A stretch of 64,000 bases of DNA from Arabidopsis thaliana (Eukaryota; Streptophyta; Magnoliopsida; Brassicales; Brassicaceae): the NCBI RefSeq assembly GCF_000001735.4, contig NC_003071.7, forward strand, positions 9,851,151 through 9,915,150. Reading direction: 5' to 3'. Made by a program: the position numbers and the translations under genes. Under the pieces are notes generated by a model. The model had not been told where the DNA came from. It did no database searches and was given only the letters and a program-made list of their open reading frames with translations. Shown piece after piece: positions 1-9,363 of this stretch (position 1 is its first letter; each line of letters begins with the position of its first letter).

Positions 1-478
1 AATCGCCAAGGAGTGAAAGTGATCATGCCACGAGCAATGAGATAGATGATGAATGCACCATACGAAGCTGTGAACACAGTCACAAAAACCGGTATAGACT
101 ATGCCATGACCTCATTGGAGAAGAACTCCAACAATAGATAACCGTTGATCATTATTACGAGCGCAGCAACAAGCCACGCGATTGTTTGCACAACTAGGTG
201 AATCGAGCTTAATTATAAAGCGATCTTTAACGAATGTAGTAAAAGAGTTTGAAAGAAATCGACAAACCTTGTACAAAGGAACGATCATGAAGCTACCATG
301 ATTTGTTCCTTGGAGACCAAACACAATAATGGAATCAGTGCAAATGGGATTTGAATGGACTAAGCACGTTAAGCCACTCGTTTAAGACATCGAGTGTAGC
401 TTCCAATGAATCAAACACTAGAGTAACATTAACAGTTGGAATGATAACTCAATTTCGTGTGATCAAAGTAGTAGTTTT
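1..478 (-). pseudogene. Truncated NRAMP3 duplicate (3' end only)
   Basis: This stretch aligns closely, base for base, with about 5296-5758, the 3' part of the intact NRAMP gene in the same orientation. It covers the last coding exon, the last intron and part of the preceding exon. Small differences include an extra three bases near 24-27 and several indels that break the reading frame. Similarity ends near 478, so the upstream exons for the N-terminal half are absent. The window begins inside the copy, so its 3' end may continue to the left. No transport function is expected. It is a partial direct duplication about 5.3 kb from its parent, with the S-protein homologue gene between them. Confidence 0.85.
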
Positions 479-881
479 AAGTTTAAATAGGGCGTTTTTT
501 ATTTTAAGAAACAAAAAAAAAAAAAAACTTTAAACAAAAGTAGTATGACCACTCACAGCAACATTTAGTAATCCAACAAACGGAAAAAAAGACATCGTTT
601 AGCTCTTTTAATCCGAGCTAATCCTTCAGAGCCCCCAAGTTATAAAAAGACAACATTTTCTCGGCAAACTATAAAAATAAAAGATAGTACCACAGCTCAC
701 TTAAGACAATTAACTCTCAGATTCAAGCAAAAAGTTTATTTGATAAATGATTCAAACTGTCGTACGTACAATCTCAACATGAACTTTACCGTTGAATTGC
801 ATAGCTCTTTACATGTGTCCTTCCGATTAAGTTGAAACGAACCTTCTTATATCTCTTTTGGAAACTGTGAAATCAGACTCA
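479..881. other. Intergenic, no gene seen
   Basis: AT-rich sequence between the NRAMP relic and the MITE. It has an A-run near 510-527 and no ORF with family resemblance. Confidence 0.6.
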
Positions 882-1857
882 GACCTTGTTTGTTTTTCAT
901 CCAAATGATTCATCCAAATGCAGATGAAAAATGATGTTTGTTTTTTATAATTTAACAAGTATTTGGATGGATCATCTGGATGATACATCTGAATGAGTTT
1001 CTAAATTTAGACAAATTTATGAAATTCATTTAGATGAATTTGATTGAAGCATTTGGATGAAGATGGTTTATTCAAAAATAACAAAAGACAGATATACCCT
1101 TATTTATAATCATAAATTAAATCATGTTATTTTCTATAGATTTCTTAATTAATATTTTTAAAATTACATATTGAAACAAGAAAAACCGCAAAATCATATT
1201 TTCCCGCCAAAACCACAAAATCATTTTTTTGCCAAAAACGTAAAATCATGTTTCCCGCCAAAACCGCAAAATAATGTTTTTCCCACCAAAACCGCAAAAT
1301 CATGGATTTTCCGCCAAAACCGCAAAATAATGTTTTCCCGCCAAAACCGCAAAATCATGGTTTTCCCGCCAAAACCGCAAAATCATGTTTTTCCCACCAA
1401 AACCGCAAAATCATGTTTTTCCCGTCAAAATCGTAAAATCATGTTTTCCCGCCAAAACCATAAATCATGTTTTCGCAAATCCGTAAAATCATGTTTTCTC
1501 GCCAAAACCCCAAACTCATGTTTTCCCGCCAACATCGCAAAATCGTATTTTATCGCCAAAACCGTAAAATCGTGTATTCTCAGCAAAATCATAAAATCAT
1601 ATTTTCCCGCCAATATGTTTAGTATTGATAATGGGTAATGATGTTGAATAATTGTTATTTGTCAAAATGAAAGCATGAACATTTTTATCTAAACGAGAAT
1701 GTGGATGAACTACAAAATGATCAAACAAATAAAGATCCATTTAAATGCATCATGTAGATTAAATTGCAAATAATGAAACAAACATCATTCAAATGTATGA
1801 TTTAAATGAATCATGTAAGTCGATCATCTGAATGGAAATGATGAAACAAACAGGGCC
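882..1857. mobile_element. PIF/Harbinger-like MITE containing a minisatellite
   Basis: The ends are imperfect terminal inverted repeats. The left end reads GACCTTGTTTGTTT and the complement of the right end reads GGCCCTGTTTGTTT. Both are flanked by the trinucleotide TCA (879-881 and 1858-1860), consistent with a 3-bp target-site duplication. Subterminal regions repeat motifs such as CATCCAAATGATTCAT on both sides. There is no transposase ORF, so the element is non-autonomous. The TIR sequence and TSD length fit PIF/Harbinger; the family assignment is inference. Confidence 0.7.
1171..1615 (+). repeat. Minisatellite of about 22-26 bp, CCGCCAAAACCGCAAAATCATG type
   Basis: Degenerate tandem array with a unit close to TTTTCCCGCCAAAACCG plus CAAAATCATG. 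I count seven exact TTTCCCGCC cores plus variants (CCCACC, CCCGTC, TTCCGCC). A long ORF crosses it only because the unit lacks stops in that frame; the resulting Lys/Pro/Gln/Asn-rich product is not a plausible protein. TTTCCCGCC is the consensus for E2F transcription factors. Confidence 0.85.
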
Positions 1858-2216
1858 TCATTGACATTGAAAACCTTCTTGTAGCATCAGAATCATCAGC
1901 TGATTTAGGTATCTCTTGTTTCGCGTGACCTTGTTATTTAGAAGGGGCTCTATTAAGCAGTTTGGACGAATCAGATTTTTCAAGATTACGTCTTTAACCC
2001 TTCCTTTTCTTATACTATCATTGTCACCCGAGCTTGATGAGTCACAAATCTTGTATGATTGCCTTGCCACAATAATCCTTATAATGTAAAACATCATTAA
2101 AAAGCCATCAGGTCTTTACAATAAATCTTATCGTCCACAAAAACAATAATTTGCCAATTAATGGAAGAAATTCTAACTGAAGAATCAACTGTACAACCTG
2201 TCAATTAAGAAACATA
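1858..2216. other. Intergenic; unassigned minus-strand frame
   Basis: A 79-codon minus-strand open frame (2097-1858) stops exactly at the MITE junction. I recognise no domain in it and do not call it a gene. Confidence 0.4.
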
Positions 2217-2327
2217 ATTTAAGAAACATATCTCTTTTTTTGTCTGAATTAGAATTCAAGTCAATTTAAGAAACATATCTCTTTTTCAGTTTTTTTGTCT
2301 CAATTAGAATTCAAGTCAATTTAAGAA
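2217..2327 (+). repeat. Direct tandem repeat, unit about 60 bp
   Basis: Two full copies and the start of a third. Each begins (C)AATTTAAGAAACATA and ends GAATTAGAATTCAAGT. The array lies upstream of the S-protein homologue gene. Confidence 0.7.
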
Positions 2328-2432
2328 ACATACACCTCGTAAAAGTTGAACGTTGAATGAGTTTTCCCAAAATAGCACCAAAATATCATCTTTTATCTTC
2401 TTCTTCTTTTTTTTTCTAAACATCTTTTATCT

Positions 2433-2445
2433 TATATATATATAG
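2433..2445 (+). promoter_or_regulatory. TATA box of the S-protein homologue gene
   Basis: An alternating TATATATATATA stretch about 40-50 bp upstream of the ATG at 2482. The spacing suits a short 5' leader. Confidence 0.55.
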
Positions 2446-2481
2446 CCCCTAAAACAAAAGAACAAGTAAATCTAAGAAACA

Positions 2482-2913
2482 ATGAATTGTTTTTCGTTTT
2501 CTTTTATTATTATTGTGTTATGTGCAGGATCGAGTAATGCGAAGTTCAGAGAAAAAAATTCTGTAGTTTTTAAAAATTCTCTTGGTGTGAAAAACGTTCT
2601 CAAGATTCATTGTACATCAAAAGACGACGACCTAGGCTACCACTATTTGAGACCTGGAGTACAAATCTACGAATTTCGTTTTCATGATAGTGTTTTGAAA
2701 ACTAAATTTGATTGTGAGTTATGGCAGGGACGTGGTCCTACTTACAAGTTTTATGCAAATTTTAGGGCATATAAAAGTGGCGGTCTGATAGCTCACTACG
2801 GTAAAAAGAATATTTGGGAAGCTAGAGAAGATGGTATTTACTTCACACATGGTAAAGAAATTCCTAAATTAGAGTATAAATGGAGCCCCATAGGAAAGCC
2901 TCCTAGCCCTTAA
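2482..2913 (+). CDS. S-protein homologue (SPH), secreted self-incompatibility S1-like protein
   Basis: A single-exon protein of 143 residues. Residues 1-20 form a hydrophobic signal peptide, with a likely cut after SSNA. The rest resembles the plant self-incompatibility S1 family: a conserved IHC at 42-44, a LRPG turn near 56-59, a beta strand ending FDC at 76-78 followed by LWQG, and a WEAREDGIYF segment near 112-121. Family members are small secreted disulfide proteins; the founding member is the poppy stigma determinant, while most Arabidopsis copies have unknown roles. Only C44 and C78 are left in the mature chain. Many family members have four cysteines, and the residue before the conserved tryptophan is not cysteine here. 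The gene lies between the NRAMP3 relic and NRAMP3. I think it matches At2g23142. Confidence 0.85.
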   Translation: MNCFSFSFIIIVLCAGSSNAKFREKNSVVFKNSLGVKNVLKIHCTSKDDDLGYHYLRPGVQIYEFRFHDSVLKTKFDCELWQGRGPTYKFYANFRAYKSGGLIAHYGKKNIWEAREDGIYFTHGKEIPKLEYKWSPIGKPPSP

Positions 2914-4136
2914 GAGAGCATAAATTGTGTTAATCATGTATGTCTTAACTATAATAATATATCTTATGTTCTTCAATGAATCTATTGAATGAAAATTTAT
3001 AATCGCATAATTTTTTTGTTACTGTTGGTGGATTTAGAATACTTTCTTTTGAATCTGAATATGATGTAAATGTTTTAAAATTTATTATTATCATGAAATA
3101 TAAATTACACTTATTTGGAGCTCGTTCATATAAAATGCAGAATAAACATGATTTTAATTTTACATATTCTAGATAGGTAGAATACCAAAAAATTAGTAAA
3201 TGAGTTTATGGGTTGACTCAACTTATTTGATGGGTCAACCCATAAACTCATTTAATTTGATGGATTAATTGATTAATAACTAGATTAAAACTGGCGATAT
3301 ACGGAGAAATAATTTTTATAAAGTTATTTTGTTTTAATATAAATATGATTGAAAGAAATTTAAAAGGCTCTTAGATTTGATATTTTGCGTTTGCTTAGAT
3401 TTTATTAACTTTTACTCTTTTGTCAATGTATTAAGTTTTACATTAATAAACACATTTTATATATTTACTTTTACAAAATAAATTGTTGATATAAACTCAC
3501 AATGGTTTGTTAATAAACATTCCCACATAATATAGTTCAAATACATATAAACAAGTTTTTTCAAATGAAAGGCCATAAAGGCCATGATTGTCTGAAAATT
3601 CGATTGATGTAAAGATTTTTAGGATATGTACCATCTCCATTTCTAAGGTTTTAAAGAGTTATAAACATTATAATTCATATATTTAAAATTAAGAAAACGT
3701 TTATAATATTATAAATATTTGAACATATAAACGGTTATACTGTAAGATAAGTTTGTATCAAAATACATTTTTCCAAAATCCCCTAAGTAATATTTGTTCT
3801 TCCATATATGTAATCAGACATATATATATATATACATAAAACATGCCAATATCTATGGATTTATCTCTTGGCTAATTCACCTCACTTATCTTAGTAGATT
3901 TTGTGTGTTTTGTTTGGTCCATAATTTTCATTCAAATTAAGTCTCAGACTCAGTCAAAAGAGGAGCAAATACAATCCAAATAAAGGGAAAATATAAGGTA
4001 ACAAGGCAAGAAATGCCTAACAATATTTCAAAAGAAGATAAACTAGGGATAAATGCAAGATACAACACAAAGGAAGCTAAGCGAGATTGAAACAAGTCGA
4101 TCCCAATGACTTCATGAGAGACTGCATCCAGTGCAA
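2914..4136. other. Intergenic; contains one strong hairpin
   Basis: 3' flank of the SPH gene followed by AT-rich DNA. The only structured feature seen is the perfect inverted repeat at 3197-3254. The open frames in this stretch have no family resemblance. Confidence 0.55.
3197..3254. repeat. Perfect 21-bp inverted repeat (hairpin)
   Basis: Arms 3197-3217 and 3234-3254 are exact reverse complements, separated by 16 bp. Each arm contains ATGAGTTTATGGGTTGAC or its complement. It may be a tiny foldback element or a transcript hairpin; neither is established. Confidence 0.75.
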
Positions 4137-4735
4137 TCCGCAAACTATTGGGCTTCCCAAGCCCATTTCAACTCCCATTTACTATGATATTGTTTTCTTT
4201 GGGTCTACATGCTCAAACCTGCAAGGATTTGTTATTGGGATCCTTCCCAAAAGATCTCTTACTAGTTGGAGTTGGACTTGGCTTATATATTAGAAACTTA
4301 TTTTCTAAACTTCAGATGTGGGACGTTGGTTTGTACCCAACAATCTCCCCTTCAAACCAAGGACCACGAACATGGGCGTCCCCTTCAGAGAAACCTTGGG
4401 ACCATGACTCGACACCTTCTTATTTGTGAGGTTCTCTTGAGGTATCCTTCTTATCGTGTTACATGGTAGGCTTCTCCCACACCGATTATACAGTCCAAGC
4501 CCTAGGTCCATTTTTTTCAACCCACGTTCAACACCATTTATTAGGCTTTCCAAGCCCATTCCAACTCCCCTTTAGTATAATATTGTCCTTTTTGAATCTA
4601 CATGCTCAAATCCGCAAGGATTTGTTATTGATCTCCTTCCCAAAATGTCTCTTACTAGTTGAAGTTGAACTTGCTTATATATGGGAAACTATTTTCTAAA
4701 CTTCAAATGTGGGACGTTGGTTTGTACCCAAAACA
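4137..4735 (+). repeat. Duplicated LTR-like segment
   Basis: Two direct copies of about 190-200 bp (about 4140-4342 and 4540-4735) share runs such as CAAGGATTTGTTATT, TCTCTTACTAGTTG and TGTGGGACGTTGGTTTGTACCC. About 200 bp separates them, including AATCTCCCCTTCA-type sequence that I associate with plant LTRs. The internal ORFs look non-genic. The LTR origin is inference; the duplication is directly visible. Confidence 0.55.
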
Positions 4736-5271
4736 AACCACTCCAAACAAGAGGGAAGACAAAGAGGCAATGAATGCCAAGATGAGCAAGACTGCACTTC
4801 CCAAAATACATTAACAAAAACATAGATGCCAATGTAATAGATCGGGACAAAGCCCTTAATAATATACCATATTAGAACAAGTAGATTTTGTGTTTATCTA
4901 TGGAAATTTTGGTTCCATCATTTTACCTTGTGTATCGAATTTGCCCTGACTATATCCACAATATGTACTTTAAAGTATTTGAGAATCCTTGAAACTGTGA
5001 AACTCTGATCGGACGATTAAATGTACACTTTTGGGAATGTTCCCCAAAGTTTCTTTTGATCTGTGTCAACATTGGTTTAGATGTGAACATATTCTTATTA
5101 ATTCTCGTCTCTGGGACCTAACTACTGATACATAGAAGAGCCTTCTTCAACAAAACCAGAGCTGCTTTATAACAACAACACATATAATACAAGAGAGAAA
5201 GCTAAGAACTCATGATCCTAAGGATTACAAGACATAGCTACTACGCTTACACTGTCTTGTTTGGTCCAGTC
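4736..5271. other. 3' flank of NRAMP3
   Basis: Unannotated DNA downstream of the NRAMP3 stop codon, probably including its 3' UTR. No further gene seen. Confidence 0.5.
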
Positions 5272-7415
5272 TCAATGACTAGACTCCGCTTTGAACGGCC
5301 AAGGAGTGAAAGTGATGCCACGAGCAATGAGGTAGAGGATGAATGCACCATAAGAAGCTGTGAACAGTGTCACAAAACCGGTATAGACTATGCCACTAAC
5401 CTCATTGGAGAAGAACTCCAACAAAAGATAACCGTTGATCATTATCACGAGCGCAGCAACAAGCCACGCGATTGTCTGCACAACAAGGTGAGATCGAGCT
5501 TAATAAAGCGATCTTTAAAGAATGTTAGTAAAAGAGTTTGAACGAAATTGACAAACCTTGTACAAAGGACCAATCTTGAAGCTACCCATGATTTGTTCCT
5601 TGGAGACCAAACAAAGTAAGGGAATGAGTGCAAAGGGGATTTGAATGGACTGAAGCACGTTAAGCCACTCGTTTAAGACATCGAGTGTAGCTTCCGATGA
5701 ATCAAACACTAGCGCAACGATAATAGTTGGAATGATAGCGCAGCTTCGTGTGATCAAAGCTCTCAACCATTTCTTCATTTTGAAATTAAGAAACCCGCCC
5801 ATTATGAACTGTCCCGCATATGTACCGGTAATAGTGCTGCTTTGGCCAGCAGCTAATAGCCCGATCGCCCAAATGTATAGTATCGGGAACACACCGCCTC
5901 CATATTTCTCCTGAAGATACTGTCCCGCGTTAACCAAACCGATGCTATTGGCGAGGTCAGTATTATAAAACCCTTTGGCGAAAACAGTTGTGACAAACAG
6001 ATTGATCAAAAAGGAGATGAAAAGAGCAATTGTGGATTCTATTGTGTAGTAGTTTAGCGCTTCTTGGACTCGGTATTTCTGTCGTTTATCGACTTCTCTA
6101 GATTGAACAAGAGCTGAGTGAAGAAACACATTGTGTGGCATTATAATGCAACCCACAACTCCAACTGCTTTCTGTATCGTTCTTGAACTCAGTTTCGGTA
6201 CCAAAATCCCTGCAACAAGAGAAATCTAACTTCTTCAGAACTTAAAAAGTTAAAAGACTGTTCCATTAAGAAAATGATAAAGAGAAGAAAGAAAGCCTAA
6301 CCAATGAGAAGCTCAGAGCCACTTGGCTTAGCTTGACCAAACATCCAAGCGAATGAGACTCCCATTGTAGCGATAAGAACTGCAAACACAGCCTCGAGCT
6401 TCCTTATTCCGTAGTTCTCAAGAAACAAGAAGACGAAACTGTGACCAAAACACATACATATGAATCAATGAGATACATAACACCAAAAACTCACACCGAA
6501 AGATGAAATTCCACGAGACATTAACACAGCTAATCAATTAACACATAATAATTTGAGCAATCCATAGAATAGATTAGCTAAATTACAATTAGAACCATAA
6601 ACACTCACTAGAGTTTCCTGATTCCAACAAAAAGACCAAAACTTTGAGCAAAACACACATATGAATCAATGACCAAATGAGCACATAGTGACAAAAATTC
6701 ATGTGTAAAGATGAAATTAACACAGCTAATGGTTAACTAACACCAAATTCAAACAATCCATAGATTAGATTAGCTAAACTGCTATTAGAACCATAAACCA
6801 AAAAGACAAAACTGGGACCAAACACAGACAAATGAAACAATAACACAAGAAGACACATGTCTAAAAATTGAGAATTTACCAATCAAGAGCAGTAATAACA
6901 ACACCAGCCCAAAGAGGCAAAATCCCATTACTCAAAATCTTGATAGCAATAGCACTACCAATAACTTCTTGAATATCAGATCCAATCAAAGCCAATTCAG
7001 CCATAACCCACAAAACCATTCTTGCCCAAGTAGGATACTCATCACGACAAAGCTCAGCTAAGTGACGACCTGTCGCAACACCAAGCCTAGCCGACAAAAG
7101 CTGAACCAAAAGACCCATTGCTGTTGCCCACATGAGAAGCCATAACAAAGAGTACCCAGCAACCGCACCGGCTTGAAGATCTCCTTCGAGATTCCCTGGA
7201 TCTAAAAACGCAATGCTCATTAAAAACCCAGGTCCGGTGAATAACCATAGCTTCTTCCATGAGAACGGTGGTGCGCCGCCGCATCCGACGCCGTGTTCTA
7301 GATCGTCCTCCTCTTCGTTTCTTACGATATGTACCTTCTCTGTTTCATCGTACGCTGTTTCTTCTTCTTCTTCCTCGTTGATTAGAAGTGGCTCGTTGTT
7401 CTCGAGTTGTGGCAT
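5272..7415 (-). CDS. NRAMP3: NRAMP3, vacuolar Fe/Mn (Cd) efflux transporter
   Basis: Four exons on the minus strand (7415-6880, 6438-6302, 6209-5557, 5475-5272) have good GT-AG junctions and encode 509 residues, the expected length. The product is a multi-span proton-coupled divalent metal transporter of the NRAMP family. The metal-binding DPGN lies at 72-75 and the family transport signature [14 protein letters not shown] is in exon 3. The acidic N-terminus carries a dileucine (EPLLI, 8-12) of the type used for vacuolar sorting. In Arabidopsis, NRAMP3 acts at the tonoplast with NRAMP4 to release stored vacuolar iron during seed germination. A truncated second copy of its 3' end lies at the start of the window. 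Intron 1 contains internal repeats. It corresponds to At2g23150. Confidence 0.96.
6440..6870 (-). repeat. Internally repeated intron 1 of NRAMP3
   Basis: Within this intron, about 6440-6605 and 6645-6800 are diverged direct copies. Both contain CATATGAATCAATGA, AGATGAAATT, AACACAGCTAAT, CAATCCATAGA and TTAGAACCATAAAC. A third partial copy starts near 6815 with GGGACCAAACACAGACAAATGAAACAA broken up by changes. The repeat explains the intron's 440-bp size. Confidence 0.7.
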
Positions 7416-7497
7416 TTTTTTTGGATTCTCTGTTTCAGTTTCGGGTTTTGTTGTTTTCGAGGTTTTAGTTTAACACGTTATTCTTACTTGCTTTTGC

Positions 7498-7505
7498 TTT
7501 TTATA
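7498..7505 (-). promoter_or_regulatory. TATA box of NRAMP3
   Basis: TATAAAAA on the minus strand, about 83 bp upstream of the ATG at 7415. Confidence 0.6.
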
Positions 7506-8805
7506 GGGAAGTTCTGTTTCTCTTAGTACAAGATAAAGTATAAACACAAACTTTCAAAAGAATCTTAATCACTTTATATTTTTCTAATAATTTAGGGGGA
7601 AATAAGATAGGGTTTTATTTGGTGGAGGTAATTCGGATAATCACTCATAAACAAATAAATAAAATTTTGATGTGTAAATGGAATTTGGAAAAGTAAATTC
7701 AAATTTCTCTTTTCTAGTTTAGTTTTGTTTGTTTTTCTGGGACAGATTTTACATTTAATTCGCTTATTTACTTACGGACACATTTTTTCACTATCTTTTT
7801 TTTTTTAAATAGAGAATTTTTGTAGAATTTCTTTGGACTAATAATTAGGTTTATAATTTTATCGAGCGTTCATCAACATGTAGATTATATAGGAAGCTTC
7901 ACACTTCACAGTGTTCATGCATCACGTATACCTTCGTTTGTGGCCTCGTGTGTTAAAAATAAAAATGTCTATCGTAGTCCATAGATATGTATAGTGTAAA
8001 TAGAATCCTTTTCAAAATATTAAATAGATTCGATAAATTTATCATTTTTAGTATAATTAGATCATTTTTTGTGATAAAGTAACATGCGAAAATATTTGTT
8101 TTTAAACTTTGTTTTGCTTCAAACATGAATAAACTATATATAAACTGTTTGTTGAATTTATTAATATATTGTAACTAATGTTAAGATTTTTAATATAATT
8201 ATTTATATTTCTGTCTTCTTAAAATATTTCTATACTATTTAGGAGTATTGTTTCCTCGAACAGTATATATCAAAATCAAAAAGCATGTATAGGGAATAAA
8301 AAAGCAAATAAAGAAATAAACAGGTGGTGTGTATCATGCGAAATAAATGGTCCACTTAGGTTGATGACCTGGCGAGATCGAAAGAACCATGGGGATGATG
8401 CCATGTCATGCAATAGTGGGAACCAAGCCTGATATTAAACATGGTTGGCTCGTGGATACACGTCTCTCACCTCCGATATTCTCTTCTTTTTTTTTTCTTG
8501 GTAAATTTGCAAAAGATATCCATCCTTTCACCAATTTTTTGTAAATTATTCTTTACACATAATTATAAAAAACAATCTTTTAGTGCAACTTCTATTGTCA
8601 ACAACTATGTTAAAGTTACAAAGTTTAGAAATGGATGGCACATAGATTACAAATATAATGTTATATGGATATAGTATACCTTTTGTGCTAAATTATCTAT
8701 TTAATTGTTCAAAGTACCTGAATTATAAGAGAAACAAAAAACAAGTACATATTTAATGTTTTCATTAAATGATAATAAAAGATATCTTATTAAAATATGT
8801 ATATA
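7506..8805. other. Upstream region of NRAMP3, no gene seen
   Basis: AT-rich sequence. The 77-codon frame at 8441-8674 shows no family resemblance. Confidence 0.5.
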
Positions 8806-9363
8806 CTAGATTTTCACCCGCGGTATACCGCGGAGACAATTTATACTTTAAAATTAGTATATATAAAAGTTTACAATTTGTAACTATCTATGTAACTATC
8901 TATAAAATATTTTTATTTTCTAGTTAAGAATTGTTATTAAGTAACGTCCTGCCAAACCCGTTCCGCCAACCCGTCCCGTTTTATTTTATTAATGTTGATC
9001 TTATTTATCATATGTTTATGAATCATTTATTTTTAAAATTATCTAGTAATTAAATGCTATCAAATATCTCTACGGTTTGATGATTATAATTGAATTGTAA
9101 TAGTCATGCAGAAAAACAATATCAATAATGATAATTTTGTAGTAATTAAATGATATTAAATATTTTGAAAGTTTTATTTTAGTAACCAATCGTGTAGTTA
9201 ATGTAGAGAGATTTTAGGGAAATTGTTAAATATCAAATATTTAATTCGAAATTTTTTTTTCTAATTATCAAAAACAAATATTAAAATCCAGTGGCAACCA
9301 TTGTAAATAAGTTTCAACTACAAGATTTATTTCACAAAATGGCTGCAAAAATGTATATATAGA
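8806..9363 (-). mobile_element. Non-autonomous Helitron
   Basis: Read on the minus strand, the element begins TC (9363-9362) after a host A. It ends with the perfect palindrome CCGCGGTATACCGCGG (8833-8818), a short spacer and CTAG (8809-8806), followed by a host T. That is the Helitron 3' signature: a hairpin followed by CTRR, inserted between A and T. It shares this end, the 5' TCTATATATACA start and the internal AACGTCCTGCCAAACCCG with the element at 40097-40596. It has no Rep/helicase ORF. Confidence 0.75.

Noticed and set aside
1171..1638. 155-codon ORF read through the minisatellite
   Set aside because: It is a repeat artefact: unit-length periodicity, no homology, and stop-free only by composition. 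The same applies to the minus-strand ORF at 45587-46033.
1858..2097. 79-codon minus-strand ORF
   Set aside because: No recognisable domain; its end coincides with the MITE boundary.
4148..4699. Several short ORFs in the LTR-like duplication
   Set aside because: Frames exist on both strands and differ between the two copies, as expected for noncoding repeats.
7213..7473. 86-codon plus-strand ORF opposite NRAMP3 exon 1
   Set aside because: Shadow of the acidic coding stretch of NRAMP3.
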